Source: an uncultured Lysobacteraceae bacterium (GTDB lineage: Bacteria; Pseudomonadota; Gammaproteobacteria; Xanthomonadales; Xanthomonadaceae). Taken from it: a stretch of 22,931 nucleotides of DNA. Positions 1 to 6,922 of the stretch are shown one piece after another. The stretch's first letter is position 1; each line of letters opens with the position of its first letter. Both the position numbers and the translations under genes were made by a program. The stretch spans positions 1 through 22,931 of the forward strand of contig CAMLLG010000063.1 of the NCBI GenBank assembly GCA_946480825.1, written 5' to 3'. The notes beneath the pieces were generated by a model. It saw nothing but the letters and a program-made list of their open reading frames with translations. It did no database searches and was not told where the DNA came from.

Positions 1-59
1 CTCAACCAGGATCAAAAAGCGGTTGGCAATCGGGGGGAGTCCATATACGCCCTACTTGC

Positions 60-959
60 TTACGTACCGGATTCGAACTTCGCCTGCCGCAATGCCGGCG
101 TGAGTTGGCCCGGCCAATCGCGATCGTTGGCCACCTGCGCGCTGTCGCGCGTCTCGCGCAGGCGTCGCGGGTCGAAGTCGGCGTAAATCCAGCCATGCGG
201 TTCGCGCGTTTCGACGACGATCCCGTCGGCGGGAAGGCCGACATCCATCGGCGCGTAGACCGTCGCCTCACCGGTATTGACGTCCAGCGCGGGGCTCCAC
301 GCGGCTTCGCCCGCGGTCACCGCCTGCGCGATGAAGCAGCGGTTCTCCAGCGCACGCGCGAGACAGCCCACGCGCACGCGGGTGGCGCCCGCGGCGGTGT
401 CGGTGCAGCTCGGCACCAGCAGCAATCGTGCGCCGGCCTCGCACTGCGCGCGCACCGGCAGCGGAAATTCGATGTCGTAGCAGATCGCGATGCCGACGCG
501 GACACCCTCGATCTCGAACACCTTCAGCGCATCGCCGCCGTCGATGACGCCGGTCTTCTTTTCGAATCCGGTCAGTTGCAGCTTGTCCTGCCACACGTGA
601 CCGCCGCCGGGCGAGAACAGATCCGCGCGATTGCGGTAACGCCCATGGCCATCGTCGAGCAGGAAAGTGCCGGCGAGGATATGCAGACCGGTGTCGCGCG
701 CGAGCCCCGTGTACAGATCGCACCAGGCGGCGCGATACGCCTGCAGCGCGGCCAGAGACGCGTGCAGATCGCCGCGCACGTCCGCCGCGAAGGTCGCGGC
801 GAGTTCCAGCGACAGATACTCCGGCAACACCGCGACCTGCGCGCCGGCCGCAGCGGCCTGGCACAGCCAGCGCATCTGCTTGTCGGCGAAATCCTCGTAT
901 CGTGCGGGCGCATCGATGGGATATTTCGCGACCGCCAGGGTCAGAACGGTCTCGGTCAT
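60..959 (-). CDS. Carbon-nitrogen hydrolase (nitrilase superfamily)
   Basis: A 299-residue protein of the nitrilase superfamily, which hydrolyses non-peptide C-N bonds in amides, nitriles or carbamoyl groups. The full catalytic triad is visible: Glu47 in LPEYLSLE, Lys126 in WQDKLQLTG and Cys160 in IAICYDIEFP. Length and single-domain layout fit the family, and no signal peptide is seen, so it should be cytoplasmic. The ATG at 959 overlaps the TGA of the upstream GNAT gene by 4 bp (ATGA), so the two are probably translationally coupled. GNAT/nitrilase fusion proteins are known in other bacteria, so the pair may act together. Substrate cannot be read from sequence. The family call is firm; the precise reaction is open. 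Confidence 0.9.
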   Translation of the reverse strand: MTETVLTLAVAKYPIDAPARYEDFADKQMRWLCQAAAAGAQVAVLPEYLSLELAATFAADVRGDLHASLAALQAYRAAWCDLYTGLARDTGLHILAGTFLLDDGHGRYRNRADLFSPGGGHVWQDKLQLTGFEKKTGVIDGGDALKVFEIEGVRVGIAICYDIEFPLPVRAQCEAGARLLLVPSCTDTAAGATRVRVGCLARALENRCFIAQAVTAGEAAWSPALDVNTGEATVYAPMDVGLPADGIVVETREPHGWIYADFDPRRLRETRDSAQVANDRDWPGQLTPALRQAKFESGT

Positions 960-1579
960 GCCGCAGTCCCCGGCGCGAGCGCGCGGGTCCAGAACGTCAG
1001 CGCGTGCTCCACTTCGCCGCGATCGATCTCGTTCCAGTGCAGATGCATGGTCATGCCCGTCTGCCGCGCATAGCCGCGCTTCGTCCAGAACGCCTCGTTG
1101 CCCCGATGGTCGGGCGGACGACGCGAATCATGGTCGTCGCGATCCACCGCGCAGAATGCGGCGAGATCGAAACGACCTCGCGCGCGGGCATGCGCTTCGC
1201 GATGATCGAAGAACGCATGCCCGATGCCCTGCCCGCGATACGCCGGCAACAGCACCGATTCGCCGAAATAGAACACGCGCTCGACATCGATGTCGCGGGC
1301 CTCGAACGGCGCGCGGAATTCGGTGGTGTCGTCCGCCAGCGGCAATCCGGTGGACGCACCGACGATCGCATCGCCGTCGAACGCCAGCACGAACACGCTG
1401 TCGCGCGACGACGCATAGGCATCGAGATATTCGCGCTCGTAGGCGGCATCGCCGTCGTAGAGATAAGGCCAATCCCGGAACACCGCGATGCGCAGCGCGG
1501 CGACGGCATCGAGATGAGGGCGCACGTCGGCGCCGGAGCAATGCCTGATCTCGATGGCGCGGGCGGGAGGCGTGGACAT
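956..1579 (-). CDS. GNAT family N-acetyltransferase
   Basis: A 207-residue protein with the GNAT acetyl-CoA loop RGQGIG at residues 115-120, preceded by a beta strand (ESVLLPAYR), and with a C-terminal FWTKRGY segment typical of the family's last helix and strand. It should transfer an acyl group from acyl-CoA to an amine; the acceptor is unknown. It is the first gene of a two-gene unit with the nitrilase-type hydrolase, overlapping it by 4 bp. A TAGAAT hexamer 6 bp upstream of the ATG suggests a transcript with almost no leader. It is separated from the preceding minus-strand gene by a strong hairpin, so it is likely an independent transcription unit. Confidence 0.85.
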   Translation of the reverse strand: MSTPPARAIEIRHCSGADVRPHLDAVAALRIAVFRDWPYLYDGDAAYEREYLDAYASSRDSVFVLAFDGDAIVGASTGLPLADDTTEFRAPFEARDIDVERVFYFGESVLLPAYRGQGIGHAFFDHREAHARARGRFDLAAFCAVDRDDHDSRRPPDHRGNEAFWTKRGYARQTGMTMHLHWNEIDRGEVEHALTFWTRALAPGTAA

Positions 1580-1585
1580 GCCTGG

Positions 1586-1591
1586 ATTCTA
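1586..1591 (-). promoter_or_regulatory. Candidate -10 box of the GNAT/hydrolase pair
   Basis: TAGAAT on the minus strand matches the sigma70 -10 consensus at five of six positions. It ends 6 bp before the ATG at 1579, so transcription would begin at or next to the start codon. No good -35 is seen, because that region is occupied by the upstream hairpin. This is an inference from position and motif only. Confidence 0.4.
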
Positions 1592-1599
1592 GGCCAAAG

Positions 1600-1632
1600 C
1601 GAACGCCGCGGGTACGAGACCCGCGGCGTTCG
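1600..1632 (-). terminator. Terminator-like hairpin ending the cre block
   Basis: A perfect 14-bp inverted repeat (core GAACGCCGCGGGT, loop ACGAG) lies 21 bp after the stop of the small gene at 1654-1971. On the minus strand it is followed by CTTTGG, a weak T-tract. The very stable GC stem at a transcription-unit boundary makes termination the likely role. Confidence 0.7.
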
Positions 1633-1653
1633 AACCGCATGCGGCGGCGTGTT

Positions 1654-1971
1654 TCAGTACGAGTCGTCGAGGGTGCGACGCACCACCTGCACGCCGTGTC
1701 GCCAGTCGCTGCCGACCGCATAGTCGACCCGCGCACCGTCGCCGGTGTAGCGGAACGCGTAGCGGCAGGGCGCCGTCGTGCCGGTGGGCGCCAGATCGCG
1801 CACCGGCTGGCCGCGGCTGCGCAGATCCTCGACCACCATCGCCCGCGCCTGGCGCGCCTGGAGTCCGCAGTCCTCGCGCTGCAGATCGCGGTAGAGCATC
1901 ACGCTCGAAACGCTCGTGGACAGCACGAACACGGCAACCACCGCGCTGGCGAAACGATGCTTCGGTGTCAT
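1654..1971 (-). CDS. Small membrane-anchored hypothetical protein
   Basis: A 105-residue protein I do not recognise. Residues 8-27 form one hydrophobic segment after a short basic N-terminus, which could be a signal anchor or an uncleaved signal peptide. The rest is soluble and has two Cys (in REDCGLQ and APCRYAF) that could form a periplasmic disulfide. The stretch from CRYAFRYTGDGARVDYAVG looks like a short beta-rich domain. The ATG at 1971 lies 16 bp after the creD stop, so it is very probably co-transcribed with creD and would come under the same CreB-responsive promoter. The unit ends at the hairpin at 1600-1632. Function unknown; role in the cre response is inferred from position alone. 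Confidence 0.7.
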   Translation of the reverse strand: MTPKHRFASAVVAVFVLSTSVSSVMLYRDLQREDCGLQARQARAMVVEDLRSRGQPVRDLAPTGTTAPCRYAFRYTGDGARVDYAVGSDWRHGVQVVRRTLDDSY

Positions 1972-1987
1972 CTCGCGCCCTCCCCGC

Positions 1988-3406
1988 TCACTCGACGGCC
2001 GCGGAGGGCGCGGTGGCCGGCATCGGCGGCGGCGTGGGCTTCACCGGCGCGCCCATGCTGCCCAGGGCGTACCAGTCGACCTTTCGGGTCACCACCATGA
2101 TCGCGGCCAGGATCAGGAACAGCAGGCCGGCACCGAGCACCATCGCGTTGTCCTCCGAGATCAGCAGGCCGTACAGCACGGCGTAGAGCGTCGCGATCAT
2201 CGTCGCGAAGCCGAGGCCGCGCAGCCAGGAGCGCAGCACGTGACTGACGTAATAACCAAGCAGCCCGATGCAGGCGGCGCTGGCGGCGACATAGGCCTGC
2301 CCGAAGGCGATGTGTTCCGACAGCGCCACCAGCATCAGGAAGAAGATCGCGAGCGCCAGGCCGACGAGGCCGTACTGGATCGGATGGATGCGCAACTGCT
2401 TGATCAACTCGAACATGAAGAATCCGACGAACGTCAGCAGTACGAACAGGATGCCGTATTTGCTGGCGCGGTCGGCCTGCGAATAGATGTTCACAGGATC
2501 GACCAGCGACACCGCCACCGCGTCGAGATCCGATGCCGTCTCGCCATCGTTCACGACCGCACCGGGCCTGCCGGTGCTGGGCAGAATCCGGCCGGAGAGA
2601 TACTGCGCCTGCGCATTGGTCGCCAGCGACGAAACTTCCCATTCGCCGCGGAAGCCGCTGTCGCCGATCGTCTTCCGGCGCGCGCTGAAGGAACCGTTGA
2701 ACTGCGGATGTTCCCAGGGCGAATCGAGGACGACCTTGTTGCGCTGCGCGAGCGGCGCGATGGCGAGGGTTTCGGTGCCTTCCAGCGAGAATTTGAATTC
2801 GGTGTCGAAGATGACCTCGTCGCCCGCCTTCGGCGCCGGCAGGCGGGCGTGCAGGCCGCTGCCGTCGCGACCGCCGAGACCGCGTTCCAGCTTCACGTCG
2901 GCACCGTCGATGATCAGACGCGGCACGCCGGCCAGGCCGCGCACGTCGGCGATGCCGTAGTTCAACCAGGGCTGGCCGATCCTGCGCGGCAGTTCCGGAT
3001 TTTCGTCGGCGGGAATCTTCGCGCGAAAGCCGGCCACGGTCGCGCTCGAGAACTCGTAGCTGCGCACCTCGTGCAGACCGAGGAACTTGCTGCGCGGATC
3101 GATGGTGCCCTTCAGGTCCATCGTCGCGGGAAAGAACACCCACTGTCCGGACTCGCCGTCCTGTTTGACCTTTCGGATCACTTCGCCATTGGCGTTCTTC
3201 TCTTCGACTTCGACGATCTCGACATAGGGCACTACCAGCACCGGCCCGGCCAGCGCCTGCGCACCGGCGGTCGTGCGCGCGATCGTGCGTACCGCCTCGT
3301 CGCGGTAATACTGCCGTTCCTGGATGGTGCCGCGGATCATCATCAGCGGAACGAGCAACAGAATGGTCATACCGACCACCATCAGAATCTTGAGCAACAA
3401 GCGCAT
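1988..3406 (-). CDS. creD: Inner membrane protein CreD
   Basis: A 472-residue homologue of CreD (Cet), the inner membrane protein whose expression is the classic output of the CreBC two-component system. One N-terminal membrane helix (about residues 4-24) is followed by a large periplasmic domain, then several C-terminal helices starting near SKYGILFVLLTFVGFFMFE. The family hallmarks VDPVNIYSQADRASKYG, IHPIQYGLVGLALAIFF and ALSEHIAF are clear, and the C-terminal VTRKVDWYAL matches the family end. I chose the ATG at 3406, not the longer open frame, because a GGAGG ribosome site lies 5 bp upstream (3412-3416) and the helix starts right there. A cre/blr tag lies further upstream at 3473-3488. 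Known CreD proteins affect envelope integrity and the beta-lactam response. Confidence 0.95.
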   Translation of the reverse strand: MRLLLKILMVVGMTILLLVPLMMIRGTIQERQYYRDEAVRTIARTTAGAQALAGPVLVVPYVEIVEVEEKNANGEVIRKVKQDGESGQWVFFPATMDLKGTIDPRSKFLGLHEVRSYEFSSATVAGFRAKIPADENPELPRRIGQPWLNYGIADVRGLAGVPRLIIDGADVKLERGLGGRDGSGLHARLPAPKAGDEVIFDTEFKFSLEGTETLAIAPLAQRNKVVLDSPWEHPQFNGSFSARRKTIGDSGFRGEWEVSSLATNAQAQYLSGRILPSTGRPGAVVNDGETASDLDAVAVSLVDPVNIYSQADRASKYGILFVLLTFVGFFMFELIKQLRIHPIQYGLVGLALAIFFLMLVALSEHIAFGQAYVAASAACIGLLGYYVSHVLRSWLRGLGFATMIATLYAVLYGLLISEDNAMVLGAGLLFLILAAIMVVTRKVDWYALGSMGAPVKPTPPPMPATAPSAAVE

Positions 3407-3472
3407 GACCGCCTCCGGCGTTATGGACGCGGGCAGTCTCGACGGCGCGTACGGGGCGGCGATGGCGCTCGT

Positions 3473-3488
3473 GTGAAGTCGGCGTGAA
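3473..3488 (-). promoter_or_regulatory. cre/blr tag, CreB binding site upstream of creD
   Basis: Read on the minus strand this is TTCAC-GCCGAC-TTCAC, an exact match to the TTCAC-N6-TTCAC tag bound by CreB/BlrA in Escherichia coli and Aeromonas. It lies 66 bp upstream of the creD ATG and in the direction of creD transcription. No tag was seen upstream of creB. A convincing -10 box between the tag and creD was not found. Confidence 0.8.
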
Positions 3489-3531
3489 TTCGGGCAGCAG
3501 TCTCCCTCACCCGCCCGCGAGCCGTGTGCTT

Positions 3532-3563
3532 CCTCCCCGCCCGCGGGGGCGGGTTGGGGGAGG
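3532..3563. repeat. GC-rich palindrome between creC and creD
   Basis: CCCGCCC at 3536-3542 pairs with GGGCGGG at 3547-3553 around a 4-base loop, and CCTC at 3532-3535 pairs with GAGG at 3560-3563, leaving a bulge. It looks like the C-rich/G-rich palindromic intergenic repeats that are scattered through many xanthomonad genomes. Here it follows the creC stop and may slow or end creBC transcription before the creD promoter. Copy number cannot be judged from this window. Confidence 0.5.
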
Positions 3564-3586
3564 CGCAACCGCAACGCGTCGGCGAA

Positions 3587-5068
3587 TCAAATCGCCGGCA
3601 ACACCATCGACGCCACCGCTCCGCCGCCGTCGCGATTCGCCAGCGCGACGCTGCCGCCATGGAGTTCCAGCGCTTCGGCGACGAAGCACAGACCGAGGCC
3701 GCTGCTGCGGCTGCCGCCCTCGGGGCGCGGCAGCGAATAGAACCGTTCGAACGCGCGATCGAGCGCATAGTCGGGCACGCCCGGCCCGCGATCGCGCACC
3801 TCGATCGCCAGACGATCCGCATCGCGACTCAGGCACAGTTCGACCGTGCTGCCCGGCGGCGCGAAATCCGCGGCATTTTCGAGCAGATTGATGAGGGACT
3901 GGCGCAGCAGGAACGCATCGCCCAAGACCCGCAAGCCGCGCGCGCCGGCACCGTCCTTCACTTCGAGGCGCAGCGATTTCTGCGCGAACTTCGGCGCGAT
4001 GCGCTCCGCGGCCTCGTCGGCGATCGTGCGCAGGTCGAGCGTCTGCGGCTGTTCGATGCGCTGCCGGTGTTCGACCGCCGCCAGAGCGAGCAGTTTGTCG
4101 ATCATCTCCGCCATGCGTTCGCTCTGCGCGCGGATGGTGGCGACGAAACGCGCGCGATCGGCGTCGGACATCGCCGCTGCCGATTCCGAAGAGGCAGATT
4201 CCGAAGAGGCCGACTCCAGCAGTTCGGCACTGCCGCGAATCGCGGCGAGCGGGCTTTTCAGTTCATGGGTCAACGCATGCACGTATTGTTCGACGTACTG
4301 TTTGCCTTCGAGCTTGGCGCGCATGGTTTCGAGCGCGCGACCGAGATCGCCGAACTCGCCGGCGCTGTCCGGCGGGCTGACGCGCTCGCCGGCCGTCACC
4401 GCATCGGCGTAGCGGCGCAGCGCGCCGAGCTGGCGCGACAGCCACCATGAGGCGACCAGACCGATGACCAGGGCCACGCCGAGCAGCACCGATCCCCAGC
4501 GCAGGATCACGCCCTGGCTGCGCGCGATGAACGGCGCGATGGTCTGATTGGGTTTGGCCACGGTGAGCACGCCGATGATGCGTTCGCGGCCCCGTTCGCG
4601 CAGCTTGATCGGCGCGGCCACGTGCATCACCGAGCTGCTGTCGTCGCCCGGATCGCTGCGCGACGAACGCGCGCCGTACTGCCCGCGCAGCGTGAGATAG
4701 ACATCGTTCCAGCGAGAGTAATCCTTGCCCACGTCTTCGCCGCTTGAATCGAACACCACGATGCCGCGGGCGTCGGTGACGTAGATGCGGGTGCTGACCT
4801 TGCGCTTGTCGAAGCCCCATATCTCGGCGCCGAGATCGCGATCGGTGAGCGTGCGCACGTGTTCGGCGAAGCGGCCGTCGGCCATGCGTCCGGCCAGCAG
4901 ATCGTCCTTGGCCTGCTCCGCCAGCAGATTGGCGGTGTCGACGAGGGTGTCCTCCATCGCCTGACGCACGCCGGGCTTCACTTCCTGCAGGAACACCCGC
5001 CCCAGCAGCAGCGCGGCGACGGCCACGATCAGGAAATAGCCGAGCAGGATGCGCAGGCCGATGTTCAC
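3587..5068 (-). CDS. creC: Sensor histidine kinase CreC
   Basis: A 493-residue membrane histidine kinase, cognate to CreB. Two membrane segments (residues 7-23 and about 192-210) flank a periplasmic sensor domain; a HAMP-like linker (211-258) follows. The DHp helix carries the phospho-accepting His268 in HALTHELKSPLAAIRG; the ATPase domain shows the N box (NLLENAADFA, 394-403), G1 (DRGPGV, 426-431) and G2 (SSGLGL, 455-460). The start is GTG at 5068, chosen because the first membrane helix follows directly and the length fits CreC. creC begins 45 bp after the creB stop. An in-frame 15-bp tandem repeat adds a Ser/Glu/Ala stretch in the loop between the two DHp helices (residues about 286-297). 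Family call is supported by the creB and creD neighbours. Confidence 0.93.
   Translation of the reverse strand: MNIGLRILLGYFLIVAVAALLLGRVFLQEVKPGVRQAMEDTLVDTANLLAEQAKDDLLAGRMADGRFAEHVRTLTDRDLGAEIWGFDKRKVSTRIYVTDARGIVVFDSSGEDVGKDYSRWNDVYLTLRGQYGARSSRSDPGDDSSSVMHVAAPIKLRERGRERIIGVLTVAKPNQTIAPFIARSQGVILRWGSVLLGVALVIGLVASWWLSRQLGALRRYADAVTAGERVSPPDSAGEFGDLGRALETMRAKLEGKQYVEQYVHALTHELKSPLAAIRGSAELLESASSESASSESAAAMSDADRARFVATIRAQSERMAEMIDKLLALAAVEHRQRIEQPQTLDLRTIADEAAERIAPKFAQKSLRLEVKDGAGARGLRVLGDAFLLRQSLINLLENAADFAPPGSTVELCLSRDADRLAIEVRDRGPGVPDYALDRAFERFYSLPRPEGGSRSSGLGLCFVAEALELHGGSVALANRDGGGAVASMVLPAI
4182..4217 (-). repeat. 15-bp tandem repeat inside creC
   Basis: Two copies of a 15-bp unit (plus-strand GATTCCGAAGAGGCA and GATTCCGAAGAGGCC) are followed by a partial third (GACTCC). 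The repeat is in frame and encodes repeated ASSES residues in the dimerisation domain of CreC. A change in copy number would add or remove five residues without a frameshift. Confidence 0.85.
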
Positions 5069-5113
5069 CGGATGACCTTCATCGAATGCTCTTCATGCGC
5101 CGCGCCGCGTCGT

Positions 5114-5845
5114 CTAGGTGCCGGTTTCGAGCGAATAGCCGAGACCGCGATGCGTGCGGATCGGGTCTTCTTCGTTCTCCGATGCGCGTAGCTTCGCGCG
5201 CAGCGTCTTGATGTGGGTGTCGACGGTACGGTCGCCGCTGTCCAGCGCATCGGCCCAGACCCGATCCATCAACTGCGCGCGCGACAACACCGCGCCGGGG
5301 CGCTGCAGCAGCGCTTCGAGCAGCCCGTATTCGTAGCGGGTGAGATCGAGCGCGCGGCCCCGATAGCGGATGCGCTTGCCTTCGCGATCGATCTGGAAAC
5401 CGCCATGCACCCGCCAGTTCGCCTGATCGGCCTGGGCGCGGCGACGCAGGCGGGCGCGCACGCGGGCCACGAGTTCGCGCGGCGAAAAGGGTTTGACCAC
5501 GTAGTCGTCGGCACCGAGTTCCAGCCCGACCACGCGATCGATCTCGCCGTCGCGGGCGGTGAGGAAGATCACCGGCACTTCGCTGAAGGCGCGGATCGCG
5601 CGGCAGACCTCGAAGCCGGTCGTGTCCGGCAGGCCGACGTCCAACACCACCAGATCGATGCCGCCTGCCTGCAGCCGCGGCACCACCGCGCGGCCGAGCA
5701 GCACGTGTTCGGCCGCGAACCCTTCCGCACGCAGCGCGTACACGACGGTCTCGGCGATGGCGGCCTCGTCTTCGGCGATGAGGACGGTGCCGGGCGGGCC
5801 GGGCATGCTCGGCGTATGCGGGCTGGGGGTGTGCGGGAAAGCCAT
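5114..5845 (-). CDS. creB: Response regulator CreB (OmpR/PhoB family)
   Basis: A 243-residue response regulator. The receiver domain (about residues 19-135) has the acidic pair in IAEDE, phospho-acceptor Asp69 in VVLDVGLPD, Thr96 in FLTARDG and Lys118 in VVKPFSP. The C-terminal winged-helix domain ends in RTVDTHIKTLRAKL and THRGLGYSLE, as in OmpR/PhoB proteins. Identity as CreB rests on the adjacent CreC kinase and CreD. The ATG at 5845 lies about 20 bp after a likely start of transcription (TACAAT at 5873-5878). A second in-frame ATG at 5806 begins just before the receiver domain and is an equally possible start; the residues between hold a repeated HTPS. Phosphorylated CreB would bind the tag at 3473-3488 to turn on creD. 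Confidence 0.92.
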   Translation of the reverse strand: MAFPHTPSPHTPSMPGPPGTVLIAEDEAAIAETVVYALRAEGFAAEHVLLGRAVVPRLQAGGIDLVVLDVGLPDTTGFEVCRAIRAFSEVPVIFLTARDGEIDRVVGLELGADDYVVKPFSPRELVARVRARLRRRAQADQANWRVHGGFQIDREGKRIRYRGRALDLTRYEYGLLEALLQRPGAVLSRAQLMDRVWADALDSGDRTVDTHIKTLRAKLRASENEEDPIRTHRGLGYSLETGT

Positions 5846-5872
5846 GACGGGTCGCGGTAGGGCGTCGCCGGC

Positions 5873-5878
5873 ATTGTA
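5873..5878 (-). promoter_or_regulatory. Candidate -10 box of creB
   Basis: TACAAT on the minus strand matches the -10 consensus at five of six positions, 27 bp upstream of the creB ATG at 5845. No recognisable -35 is present. It favours the longer creB start but does not prove it. Confidence 0.4.
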
Positions 5879-5976
5879 GGCCGCGCACCGGCCGCTTTCG
5901 CGCAGCGGCGATCCGCGCGCACGATTCGCATACCATGGCGCACCCGCTCCCACGCCCCTGCCCGCCGAACGGCCGC

Positions 5977-6834
5977 ATGAACTACCGCCACGCCTTCCAT
6001 GCCGGCAACCACGCCGATGCGCTCAAGCACACGCTGCTGCTGGCGCTGTGCGATGCGCTGACCGCGAAACCGGCGCCGCTGTTCGCGCTGGACACCCACG
6101 CGGGCGCCGGGGTCTACGCGCTGCACGGCGACGAGGCCACGCGCACCGGCGAGGCGGAAGGCGGCCTGCTGAGGCTGCTGGCCGCGCCGCCGCACGATCC
6201 CGCGGTACAGCGTTATCTCGCAGCCGTCGCCGCCTGCCGCGCGGAATGCGGGCCGGATGCCTGCCCCGGCTCGCCGTGGCTGCTCGCCCATGCCCTGCGC
6301 GCGCAGGACCGGATCGCCTGCTGCGAACTGCGCGAGGACGATGCGGCGCTGCTCAAGCGCGCCGTCGGCGACGACCCGCGGGGCGCGGTCCACGTCCGCG
6401 ACGGTTATGCGGCGATGCGCGCGCTGCTGCCGCCGAAGGTCGCCGGCCAGCGGTTCGCCCGCGGTCTGGTGCTGATCGACCCGCCGTACGAGGCCCAGCT
6501 CGACGAATTCGACATCGCGCTCGCGGCCATCCGCGATGGCCTCGCGCGCTGGCCACAGGCGGCGATCGCCCTGTGGTACCCGATCAAACGCCGCAGTGCG
6601 CTGATGCCCTTCTACCGGGCCGCGGCGGCGCTGGACGCGAAATCGGCGCTGGTCTGCGAGCTGCTGGTTCGGCCCGACGACTCGCCGCTGCGGATGAACG
6701 GCAGCGGCCTGCTGGTGCTCAACGCGCCCTGGCGGTTCGACCGGATCGCCCGTGCCACGGCCGACGCACTGCGCGATGCCCTGGGCGAAACCGGCGCCTC
6801 GTCGCGGACCGACTGGCTGCGCGCGCCGGTCTGA
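5977..6834 (+). CDS. rlmJ: 23S rRNA (adenine2030-N6)-methyltransferase RlmJ
   Basis: A 285-residue methyltransferase that makes m6A2030 in 23S rRNA using S-adenosylmethionine. The start MNYRHAFHAGNHADALKH is the hallmark of the family and fixes the ATG at 5977 even though the frame is open further upstream. The SAM-binding region DTHAGAGVY lies at residues 39-47 and the catalytic DPPY motif at 168-171. Length matches the family (about 280). It is divergent from creB, with a 131-bp gap to the creB start, and is followed 88 bp later by the DUF808 gene on the same strand. A modest TACCAT hexamer at 5931-5936 could be its -10 box. Confidence 0.95.
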   Translation: MNYRHAFHAGNHADALKHTLLLALCDALTAKPAPLFALDTHAGAGVYALHGDEATRTGEAEGGLLRLLAAPPHDPAVQRYLAAVAACRAECGPDACPGSPWLLAHALRAQDRIACCELREDDAALLKRAVGDDPRGAVHVRDGYAAMRALLPPKVAGQRFARGLVLIDPPYEAQLDEFDIALAAIRDGLARWPQAAIALWYPIKRRSALMPFYRAAAALDAKSALVCELLVRPDDSPLRMNGSGLLVLNAPWRFDRIARATADALRDALGETGASSRTDWLRAPV

Positions 6835-6922
6835 CAGGCGGCCACAAGCCGGATGATCCGGATGGCCCGCGGCGACTGGTATGCGACAATCCGCGGCCCT
6901 CCCCGAAACGCCGACTGACGCC

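Noticed and set aside
1..59. Possible terminator or RNA gene after the nitrilase-type gene
   Set aside because: A short A-tract (15-19) gives TTTTT on the minus strand, but no convincing stem precedes it, and nothing resembles a tRNA in the 59 bases available.
1916..3487. 523-codon plus-strand open frame opposite creD
   Set aside because: Antisense to a clear CreD; residues are typical of a reverse-frame translation and no conserved motif is seen.
3407..3574. N-terminal extension of CreD
   Set aside because: The frame is open, but the stretch contains the CreB tag and palindrome, and a GGAGG site sits 5 bp before the ATG at 3406, right where the membrane helix begins.
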